Shown here one piece after another: positions 7,357-12,577 of a stretch of DNA of 12,577 nucleotides. The notes beneath the pieces were generated by a model. It did not search any database. It was not told the origin of the DNA and was given only the letters and a program-made list of their open reading frames with translations. Every line of letters starts with the position of its first letter. The first letter of the stretch is position 1. A program made the translations under genes and the position numbers. The stretch is from Candidatus Bathyarchaeota archaeon (GTDB taxonomy: Archaea; Asgardarchaeota; Lokiarchaeia; Sigyniarchaeales; Sigyniarchaeaceae): NCBI GenBank assembly GCA_014729935.1, contig WJJB01000220.1, positions 1-12,577 on the forward strand. The letters are read 5' to 3'.

Positions 7357-8247
7357 TCACGAGGCTCCAATTATGAATGCAATGCATCCTGCCAAGAGAG
7401 TTGCCAGGAAGTTAACCAAATCATTACCGAACCATGCGTTTCCCCGGCTCAAGACCGTTTCCTTGCCACAATGGACGCGTTTTTCGGTACCTTTCCCGCA
7501 AGATTGACATTGGTAGAATCCTTGAACGGTTGCACCCAGCAGGCTGTCAAGGAAGCAACCCGCGAACCCCGCCAAACCCGTTGCCGCCCATAACGTGAAT
7601 AAGGCAGTCATGTCAAGGGAATACATGCTGGTAATACCACCGATTGTAACACCCAGAATGGCAATGGTGAATGAACCGGCCAAACTTGCCAATGTCCCAA
7701 GCTTGGTGACCCCGCCCGACGTTCCCGGTGCCACGTGTTTCCTCCAGTCCAAGATCCATGCTGGATCTTGCGTGGCAAGGGTGCCGATCTCAGTAGCCCA
7801 TGTATCTGCAGTGGCAGCCGCTACGGATGCGATGGTTGCTGCGGCTGCACCCGTTCCAACACGCAATACCCATTCCGCCATCGATCCTGATACTCGCACC
7901 ACCAAGAACGTGAAGCTCGCCACACACGCGACCCCACCGTTTGCCAAGACCTGCATCGCGTCGCGAGTTCCCCCCTTGGAAGCAAGGTCCTGGGCATCCG
8001 CCTTCTCCAGGGAAGTCACCTTGGAAAGGAAGCTGCTGGACACGAAAAAAAGGATCAGTAACAAGAAGAACACGGGATGCGCCATCCACGTCGTGGTGCC
8101 CATCAGCAGGGCGATGATTGCCCCTCCAGCGGTAAGGAATCCTTTTTTCAAGGAAAAAGCAAGAAGAAATGCATTCAACAAGACACCCATGGACAAGGCA
8201 ACTATCCATTGCCATGTTTCAATCGTTCCAGCAAACCACGCCAACAT
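7357..8247 (-). CDS. DUF92/TMEM19/VTE6 family membrane protein, predicted prenyl-phosphate kinase
   Basis: This 296-residue membrane protein, with roughly six to eight hydrophobic segments, carries the signatures of the DUF92 family. In plants and cyanobacteria VTE6 of this family phosphorylates phytyl phosphate to phytyl diphosphate. Motifs seen are GGTRDAMQVLANGG (92-105), AAATADTWATEIG (143-155), PGTSGGVTKLGTLAS (174-188), GCFLDSLLGATVQ (230-242), a cytosolic Cys/His cluster CQSCGKGT...HCG (247-261) and GNAWFGNDLVN (269-279). In an archaeon the natural substrate could be geranylgeranyl or phytyl phosphate for ether-lipid synthesis (inference). The start has an unusually good ribosome-binding site: GGTGAT, 5 bases before the ATG. 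It is divergent from a VTE5-like prenol kinase, the enzyme for the preceding step. Confidence 0.9.
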   Translation of the reverse strand: MLAWFAGTIETWQWIVALSMGVLLNAFLLAFSLKKGFLTAGGAIIALLMGTTTWMAHPVFFLLLILFFVSSSFLSKVTSLEKADAQDLASKGGTRDAMQVLANGGVACVASFTFLVVRVSGSMAEWVLRVGTGAAAATIASVAAATADTWATEIGTLATQDPAWILDWRKHVAPGTSGGVTKLGTLASLAGSFTIAILGVTIGGITSMYSLDMTALFTLWAATGLAGFAGCFLDSLLGATVQGFYQCQSCGKGTEKRVHCGKETVLSRGNAWFGNDLVNFLATLLAGCIAFIIGAS

Positions 8248-8252
8248 GTCAC

Positions 8253-8258
8253 ATCACC
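8253..8258 (-). promoter_or_regulatory. Strong ribosome-binding site of the VTE6-like gene
   Basis: On the minus strand this reads GGTGAT, a full match to the archaeal anti-Shine-Dalgarno core, with 5 bases to the ATG at 8247. It fixes the start of the DUF92 protein. Confidence 0.6.
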
Positions 8259-8268
8259 ATAATGGATG

Positions 8269-8327
8269 CCACGAAAGCATGGCAACGACCAAGGGAACGA
8301 GTGACAAGATCTTGGAAACTTTCGTGG
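8269..8327. repeat. 9-base inverted repeat flanking a 10-base palindrome in the divergent VTE6/VTE5 promoter region
   Basis: CCACGAAAG at 8269-8277 and CTTTCGTGG at 8319-8327 are perfect reverse complements. Read in the direction of each gene, both give CTTTCGTGG, lying 21 bases before the VTE6-like ATG and 27 bases before the first VTE5-like ATG. In each case an AT-richer stretch follows directly. Between them, CAAGATCTTG at 8305-8314 is a perfect 10-base palindrome. The arrangement suggests a shared regulator or a promoter-proximal element; its function is inferred. Confidence 0.5.
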
Positions 8328-8329
8328 TA

Positions 8330-8340
8330 CATTTAGATAT
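8330..8340 (+). promoter_or_regulatory. Candidate TATA box of the VTE5-like gene
   Basis: CATTTAGATAT follows directly after the CTTTCGTGG arm. The spacing predicts transcription starting near 8360-8366. That favours a leaderless or near-leaderless start at the ATG of 8367 over the one at 8355. Confidence 0.35.
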
Positions 8341-8354
8341 TGCAAGGGCATACT

Positions 8355-9110
8355 ATGTATGTTGCGATGTCGCTTGAAGCTGCAATGAGAAATGTGTTAC
8401 TCCTCGTGATTTCATACACGTATGGATTGTCGGTCATTGGCACGGGAAGGATACTCCAGGTAAAATTGGGCAAGGATGTGGGATTTACCAGGAAGATCAT
8501 CCACCTTTTCGCCGGGTACTCGGCATTCGTGGTGTTTTGGTTCAATCCCGATTGGGCTTGGCTAGCAATCATCATCGGGTGTAGTTTCACGTTCCTATTA
8601 TATCTCGCTCGTTCCCGAGGACCCCTTACCCCAGTATTCGAGACCATGGCAAGGGACGAGGAGCGTTCCCGGGGATCCCTTGCAGGACCGCTATATTACG
8701 CAACTTCTCTCACGATCTTGACCACAACATGTGCATTTCCCGCCACGGTGCCATTCTACTGGATTCCAGCATCTTGCCTGTCCATGATGTTCATTGGGGA
8801 TGGCATTGCGCCAATTGTAGGAAAACGCTTTGGACACCATCCATACGGGACCAGGGGTAGGACGGTGGAAGGAAGCATCGGCGTGTTGTTCGGGAGTTAC
8901 GCGGGATATTGCATCACGATATTGCTGGCAGTGTTCACTTCAAACACGCAAATACTATTCATTCCCCAGCCGGTCGTGTTTTTACTTGGCGTTCCATTGT
9001 CCATCGAGAATGCGATCATCGAAGGTTTAACACCAAGTGGTTATGATAATGTCACCTGTCCTTTCATCACGTCTGGAACCATGTTTTTTCTCGTGGTTCT
9101 CCTCTCGTGA
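8355..9110 (+). CDS. VTE5/dolichol-kinase-like membrane protein, predicted CTP-dependent prenol kinase
   Basis: This protein of about 251 residues has roughly six to seven hydrophobic segments and belongs to the dolichol/phytol kinase family (SEC59, VTE5). That family uses CTP to phosphorylate long-chain prenols at the membrane. Seen are RKIIHLFAGY (46-55), FIGDGIAPIVGKRFGHHPYG (146-165) with the GDG nucleotide motif, RGRTVEGSIGVLFGSYAGY (167-185) matching the usual KSxEGS stretch, and IIEGLTPSGYDNVTCPF (220-236) with the conserved D-N pair. The chain has a single kinase unit, as in bacterial and plant phytol kinases, not the longer eukaryotic dolichol kinase. The start is uncertain between ATGs at 8355, 8367 and 8385. 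It is divergent from the VTE6-like gene; together they would take a prenol to its diphosphate. The chain length of the substrate is not known. Confidence 0.88.
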   Translation: MYVAMSLEAAMRNVLLLVISYTYGLSVIGTGRILQVKLGKDVGFTRKIIHLFAGYSAFVVFWFNPDWAWLAIIIGCSFTFLLYLARSRGPLTPVFETMARDEERSRGSLAGPLYYATSLTILTTTCAFPATVPFYWIPASCLSMMFIGDGIAPIVGKRFGHHPYGTRGRTVEGSIGVLFGSYAGYCITILLAVFTSNTQILFIPQPVVFLLGVPLSIENAIIEGLTPSGYDNVTCPFITSGTMFFLVVLLS

Positions 9111-9131
9111 ACCCAATGCTCCGTCACACGA

Positions 9132-9172
9132 AACCGAGTAATTATATCACGCTCGGTTAGCCAAAAGTTTTT
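9132..9172 (+). terminator. Hairpin plus T-run after the VTE5-like gene
   Basis: AACCGAG (9132-9138) and CTCGGTT (9152-9158) form a perfect 7-base inverted repeat with a 13-base loop. A T-run (GTTTTTGC) follows 9 bases later. It begins 22 bases after the stop codon. A transcription terminator is the simplest reading; a regulatory palindrome is possible. Confidence 0.4.
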
Positions 9173-9273
9173 GCTTTCTACATCACATGTAATGACATGC
9201 GTGTCGTGCGTGGCCAGGTGCTCGTGTCTTCCAACCAAGTCATTCCCATTGCCTGTTGGACAATATGCACGTG

Positions 9274-9290
9274 TTGACTGGATTAGTCAA
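9274..9290. promoter_or_regulatory. Candidate operator palindrome upstream of the MFS gene
   Basis: TTGACT-GGATT-AGTCAA is a perfect 6-base inverted repeat with a 5-base spacer, about 35 bases upstream of the TATA box. A smaller TTG-GA-CAA palindrome lies just upstream at about 9256-9263, and a CAATAT direct repeat flanks the region. The position fits an operator or activator site for a drug/metabolite exporter; the regulator is unknown. Confidence 0.35.
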
Positions 9291-9323
9291 TATTTGTTTC
9301 TTGCTTTTTCCCAAAACCAGAGG

Positions 9324-9330
9324 GTATATC
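9324..9330 (+). promoter_or_regulatory. TATA box of the MFS gene, leaderless transcript predicted
   Basis: GTATATC is centred 27 bases before the ATG at 9354, which is the spacing expected if transcription begins at the start codon itself. This supports 9354 as the start and argues against an in-frame extension back to 9171. Confidence 0.45.
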
Positions 9331-9353
9331 CATTATGTCACTCTGCAGTTAGC

Positions 9354-10655
9354 ATGGAAAAGGCAAAGGCAAAAAAAGGCAGTAGCTATCCCCAGTTAAG
9401 GCCGTTGTGGGTTGCGGTGTTCGTGGACATTCTTGGATTCACTATCATACTCCCGTTCTTGCCATTATTGGCAAGCGAGTTCACGAGCGATCCAATCGTG
9501 TTAGGGCTGCTGATTGCATCTAATGCCATCTTCGGGTTCTTCTTTTCAACAATTCTCGGAAAATTGAGCGACAAGTATGGAAGGAAACCATTACTTCTCA
9601 TTTCCCAAGCGGGTACCGTTGCTGCATTTCTCCTACTTGCATTTTCAAGATCATTGGAAATGCTTTTTCTTGCCCGTATCATCGATGGCATTTTTGGTGG
9701 GCAATTTCCCATCAGCAAAGCCATCATCAGTGATGTCGTTCCCCCAAAAGATAGAGGAAAACAGATGACAAACATAGGCGTTGCATTCACCTTGGCAGCC
9801 GTGGTGGGGCCTGGCATAGGGGGCATGCTTGCCGATATTTTTGGTATCATCGGGCCTGGCTTGCTAGCAAGTAGCGTGGCAATATTCACCCTCGCATACA
9901 CGTGGTGGCGATACAACGAAACACTTCCCACCATGATAGAAAATCCCCCAGGTTGGATTCACGCAATTAAGGAAATGGAAGCTACTGCTCCAGATATATC
10001 GATCATCAAGAACACGCGAGCACGTTACCTATTACTCATGTATGCATTCATGGTCCTCGCCGCAATGATATTCCAGACGACTTACAGCCTTTTCGGTTCT
10101 AACCGGTTGGGATTAACCGGTGGGCAGGTTGGTATCCTGTTCAGCGCCATGGGAGCATTTCAAGTGTTCTTCAGGTTCATTGTCTTCAACCGGATCCGTA
10201 AGCGACTTGGTGACACGAAAACCGCCATGATAGGCATCGGGAATTACATCATCGCATACGCCTTACTCTATTTCGTGCCCGGCTTCTGGGGCATGATGCC
10301 CGTGCTGTTTTACATTAGTAGCTGCGGTGCCTTGGCACGAGGCATCACGGTCTCCTTCGCCAGCCGGACCGTGGATTTCAGGAACCAAGGTAAGATGATG
10401 GGCGTTACTACATCCATCGATAATCTTTCACAGATCATCGGACCCATCGTGGGGAATCTTTTACTCGTGGAAGCTTCTGGCTTGTTTTACGTGTTGATGC
10501 TTTCCGTCCTGTCCCTGCTTGCGTGGGTGATGAGCTTTCGCTTGCCCGGATATGAATTCGATGAAGCACCCAGACATCCATCAGCTTGCGCCTGCAAGGT
10601 GCAAGTGCCTATGCACGGAGAGCACATGCCCAGGTTTAAATCATCCAAGCCATAA
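9354..10655 (+). CDS. Major facilitator superfamily transporter, DHA1/TetA-like
   Basis: This 433-residue protein has the hydrophobicity of a 12-helix MFS carrier. Helix 1 is near residues 18-40, and the helix 2-3 loop has motif A, GKLSDKYGRKP (69-79). LARIIDGIFGG (106-116) resembles motif B. VGPGIGGMLAD (151-161) is motif C, the GPxxGG antiporter signature, pointing to proton-driven export of the DHA1 type. The soluble middle loop is near 190-220. The C-terminal tail after about 403 is polar and has two cysteines (SACACK). The substrate cannot be told; drug-like compounds, sugars or metabolites are possible. The frame stays open upstream to 9171, but that stretch is non-hydrophobic, cysteine-rich and lies before a good TATA box, so the ATG at 9354 is chosen. 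The next gene follows after 28 bases and is probably co-transcribed. Confidence 0.9.
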   Translation: MEKAKAKKGSSYPQLRPLWVAVFVDILGFTIILPFLPLLASEFTSDPIVLGLLIASNAIFGFFFSTILGKLSDKYGRKPLLLISQAGTVAAFLLLAFSRSLEMLFLARIIDGIFGGQFPISKAIISDVVPPKDRGKQMTNIGVAFTLAAVVGPGIGGMLADIFGIIGPGLLASSVAIFTLAYTWWRYNETLPTMIENPPGWIHAIKEMEATAPDISIIKNTRARYLLLMYAFMVLAAMIFQTTYSLFGSNRLGLTGGQVGILFSAMGAFQVFFRFIVFNRIRKRLGDTKTAMIGIGNYIIAYALLYFVPGFWGMMPVLFYISSCGALARGITVSFASRTVDFRNQGKMMGVTTSIDNLSQIIGPIVGNLLLVEASGLFYVLMLSVLSLLAWVMSFRLPGYEFDEAPRHPSACACKVQVPMHGEHMPRFKSSKP

Positions 10656-10673
10656 ATGAATACACCAGCGCGC

Positions 10674-10678
10674 GTGAT
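10674..10678 (+). promoter_or_regulatory. Ribosome-binding site of the TIM-barrel isomerase gene
   Basis: GTGAT lies 5 bases before the ATG at 10684, the same motif and spacing as at the VTE6-like gene. It supports the first ATG over the in-frame ATG at 10699. Confidence 0.4.
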
Positions 10679-10683
10679 GCAAC

Positions 10684-11457
10684 ATGAACAACATATCCAT
10701 GGCAACCTACTCGCTGCGGGATGAGATCAAGGAGATCGGGATGGAAGGCATTGCCTCGTTCCTGACATCCATTGGCTTGAATAAGGTGGAAATTAATAAC
10801 GTGTTTACCAAACCAGGGAAATTACCTGGAGACGTGGAATTTTTCAAGAACCATGGGATCGAGACAATCCTCCTCACCGTTGATGGTAACAATTTCTTCA
10901 TGCCCGATGAGGAGGATCGGGAAGATCAATTTTCATTCATGAAACCATGGTTGGATGCTGCATCGACGGCTGGCATTCCCATGGTGCGTTCAAACATGGG
11001 TCATGCTTTTCCGGGGATTTATCCCGAAGATGATATCGCACTGAAAGACCTCGTTGAAACGTTCAAGCCCATACAGGATTATGCCGAGGAAAAGAATATC
11101 ATATACGTGTTCGAGAATCACGGTGGCTTGAGCTCTGATATTGACTTCCAGGTGAAATTCAAGGAACATTTCCCAACGGATATGGTTGGGTTCTTGCTAG
11201 ATACTGGCAATTACAAGCCGAAATCTCAAGTTTACGATAATATCACCAAGCTGTGCGATTCCATCAAGATCGTGCATGCCAAAACGTATGATTTCGATGA
11301 TCATGGCGAGGAAACACAATTAAATTTCAAGCGCATCATCGCCGCGTTGCACCAGGTAGGCTTCGAGGGGTATTACTCCATTGAATTCGAGGGAAAGCTT
11401 GATTCGAGGGAGGGCGTCAAGAAAACCCTTGCACTATTGAAAAAATACCTGGAATAG
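10684..11457 (+). CDS. Sugar phosphate isomerase/epimerase-like TIM-barrel protein
   Basis: This 257-residue protein has the xylose-isomerase-like (AP endonuclease family 2) TIM-barrel pattern. The N-terminal strand SMATYSLRD (5-13) is followed by the strand VEINNV (35-40). Likely metal ligands sit at strand ends: E144 in VFENHGG, D173 in LLDTGNY, H198 in IVHAKTYDF and E234 or E236 in YYSIEFEG. That set matches the usual Glu/Asp/His/Glu metal site of the family. The members isomerise or epimerise sugars or inositols, or act as hydroxypyruvate isomerases or dehydratases; the sequence does not say which. It follows the MFS gene by 28 bases on the same strand, so the transporter may move this enzyme's substrate or product (inference). 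The downstream gap is pyrimidine-rich and faces a convergent gene. Confidence 0.83.
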   Translation: MNNISMATYSLRDEIKEIGMEGIASFLTSIGLNKVEINNVFTKPGKLPGDVEFFKNHGIETILLTVDGNNFFMPDEEDREDQFSFMKPWLDAASTAGIPMVRSNMGHAFPGIYPEDDIALKDLVETFKPIQDYAEEKNIIYVFENHGGLSSDIDFQVKFKEHFPTDMVGFLLDTGNYKPKSQVYDNITKLCDSIKIVHAKTYDFDDHGEETQLNFKRIIAALHQVGFEGYYSIEFEGKLDSREGVKKTLALLKKYLE

Positions 11458-11511
11458 ATTGGTATCCGCTCCATTCGTCACGAGATCGGGAAACTTGCAT
11501 CTTCCACGTGT

Positions 11512-11532
11512 CATGTTCCATTCCCTTCTTTT
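11512..11532 (+). terminator. Pyrimidine-rich terminator candidate after the isomerase gene
   Basis: The 74-base convergent gap ends in a pyrimidine-rich stretch with a four-T run. There is no hairpin. Weak support, similar in style to the other T-rich ends here. Confidence 0.25.
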
Positions 11533-12215
11533 CAAGGCGAGACATGTTGCCCATGGGACGCTACACCAGGGGATACCTTTCCCTCGAGTTTCATCACCAC
11601 GAAACGTCCAGCTCCCGTTCTGATTTTCTCCATCGGGATTAAGTGCGCCATCTCTATTAAGCTCTCCATCCCGCCAGCCATGACATAATCCATGAAGTGC
11701 CTGAAATGCGAGATGTTGGAGAGCGCTTCAGTTCCCGCGCAGGTGAACCACCACGGGTTGAACAATCCGGGTCTTGCGAAATCAGCGATGATCAGTTCCC
11801 TTGAAACTGCAGCGGCCTGTTCAAGCACGTGGAGCCTGATCCCGGGAGATATCTCGTGGAGGCAAAAAGAAAGAACGGCAAGGTCAAAGATCTTCGATGA
11901 ATCACCGAGATACTCGCGCACGTCGGCATGCACGAGCTCTATCCTAGGAACATCTTGATCGAGCGCATTATCCAGGAGTCCCGCGCTTCTCGCCGCTTTC
12001 AATGCAGTGTCGTGCATTACTTTCGAAAGTTCCACGCCAGTAGCTTGCTTGACCTTCGATGCGAGCTTCAAGACGAGATCTCCCGTTCCCGAACCTATAT
12101 CAATGACGGTACTACCTGGTGGAACCATGCGAAAGATGATTTCGCGGATGTCTCCCAGAAACGGGGCTATGATCCTCCTGTAGAATTCTCCCTCATACCA
12201 TTGCGTTTTTGTCAT
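11532..12215 (-). CDS. Class I SAM-dependent methyltransferase
   Basis: Read from the ATG at 12215 the protein is 227 residues. It has the Rossmann SAM-binding motif I, STVIDIGSGTGDLVLKLA (35-52), an acidic residue at the end of strand 2 (GVELSK, 60-65), VHADVREYL (95-103) at motif II/III, FDLAVLSFCLHEI (110-122) and LIIADFARPG (141-150). This is the UbiE/small-molecule methyltransferase type; the substrate is unknown. The frame also has an ATG at 12248, but that would overlap the upstream gene by 56 bases. MTKTQWYEGEFY makes a more usual N-terminus, and its overlap is 23 bases. It is the downstream partner of a DUF2284-like metal protein, which may point to a joint role in modifying a metal- or corrinoid-linked compound (inference only). 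Confidence 0.85.
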   Translation of the reverse strand: MTKTQWYEGEFYRRIIAPFLGDIREIIFRMVPPGSTVIDIGSGTGDLVLKLASKVKQATGVELSKVMHDTALKAARSAGLLDNALDQDVPRIELVHADVREYLGDSSKIFDLAVLSFCLHEISPGIRLHVLEQAAAVSRELIIADFARPGLFNPWWFTCAGTEALSNISHFRHFMDYVMAGGMESLIEMAHLIPMEKIRTGAGRFVVMKLEGKVSPGVASHGQHVSP

Positions 12216-12577
12216 GATTATAGCCCTCTCGTTGGGCGAATTCATCAACCAACCGCGGCAAGTCTACCGGGCAGGGAAAACATGCAATACCCACCCGGGT
12301 CACGCTGGATTTCATTGTTACATCGAACGGGATGCCAGCGTTCTCCATGGTGCCAGTAATATCTATTCCAACAGCTTCTGGTGGATAAGTCCACATTTCA
12401 GGGTACCTGCACGGCTCATCCGGGCAGGTGCAACAACCGATTCCAGATTCCATGCAATACCTGCATGCAGGGCCATGGAGCAATAATGCGTCGGGAAAGC
12501 GATTCTTGAGTTTCTTGAAAAATGCTTTCATTGATGACGATATAAAGGAATATTGAAGATGCAAAGATGACTTGGGA
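12193..12577 (-). CDS. DUF2284-like cysteine-rich metal-binding protein, 5' end off window
   Basis: The reading frame is open to the right edge, so the N-terminus is missing. The 3' end overlaps the methyltransferase start by 23 bases. The visible part ends with the DUF2284 C-terminal pattern: HGPACRYCMESGIGCCTCPDEPCRYPE, then PEAVGIDITGTMENAGIPF and a final ACFPCP. The spaced cysteines (CxxC, CC, CxC, PCR) suggest an Fe-S or zinc site, and GIDITGTMENAG is a recognisable part of the family. DUF2284 proteins are usually about 170-200 residues with another Cys motif in the N-terminal half, which would lie beyond the window. The internal TTG at 12564 and ATG at 12531 are possible starts only if this is a short form; the conserved-looking LHLQYS before the ATG argues for a longer gene. 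The function of the family is unknown. Confidence 0.7.
   Translation of the reverse strand, partial: PKSSLHLQYSFISSSMKAFFKKLKNRFPDALLLHGPACRYCMESGIGCCTCPDEPCRYPEMWTYPPEAVGIDITGTMENAGIPFDVTMKSSVTRVGIACFPCPVDLPRLVDEFAQREGYNHDKNAMV

Noticed and set aside
7595..8377. A 260-codon plus-strand open frame antisense to the VTE6-like gene
   Set aside because: The minus-strand frame carries all the DUF92 motifs and a good ribosome-binding site, while this frame has low-complexity Ala/Thr/Pro-rich text.
9171..9353. An upstream in-frame extension of the MFS protein
   Set aside because: It is non-hydrophobic and cysteine-rich, contains the promoter and palindrome, and would place the start before the TATA box.
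12193..12564. A complete short gene starting at TTG 12564
   Set aside because: The frame continues open to the window edge and the family is normally longer, so the start most likely lies outside the window.

Overview
The window looks archaeal. The clues are TATA-like boxes about 25-36 bases upstream of several starts, ribosome-binding sites of the GGTGAT/GTGAT type, pyrimidine/T-run terminators, and neighbouring homologues of two prenol kinases (VTE5 and VTE6 type) that make sense for isoprenoid-lipid metabolism. The mix of a corrinoid-type URO-D methyltransferase protein, a soluble multi-PAS histidine kinase, a bacterial-type hexameric glutamate dehydrogenase and a DUF2284 metal protein would suit an anaerobic archaeon, perhaps an Asgard lineage. 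That placement is a weak guess, because no rRNA or taxonomic marker is present.

Layout. 1-1561 (-): N-terminal 520 residues of a PEP/pyruvate-binding-domain protein that runs off the left edge. 1670-3028 (+): NADP-type glutamate dehydrogenase, divergent from the former. 6277 down to 3056 (-): a two-gene operon of a triple-PAS histidine kinase and a URO-D/MtaA-like protein, separated by only 3 bases. 6613-7332 (+): glycerophosphodiester phosphodiesterase-like protein. 7357-8247 (-) and 8355-9110 (+): a divergent VTE6-like/VTE5-like pair sharing one 107-base promoter region. 9354-11457 (+): MFS transporter followed by a xylose-isomerase-like TIM-barrel protein, probably one operon. 12577 down to 11532 (-): a DUF2284-like cysteine-rich protein (5' end off the window) overlapping a class I SAM methyltransferase.

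How the genes may work together. The clearest functional unit is the VTE5/VTE6 pair. A CTP-dependent prenol kinase and a prenyl-phosphate kinase would turn phytol- or geranylgeraniol-like alcohols back into prenyl diphosphates. Both promoters carry the same 9-base motif in mirror orientation around a perfect 10-base palindrome, which suggests shared control. The glycerophosphodiesterase next door could supply or clear lipid head groups. The sensor kinase/URO-D operon resembles the coupling of PAS kinases to methyltransferase genes in methylotrophic methanogens. The remaining genes are ordinary metabolism. I found no mobile elements, CRISPR arrays, tRNA or rRNA genes.
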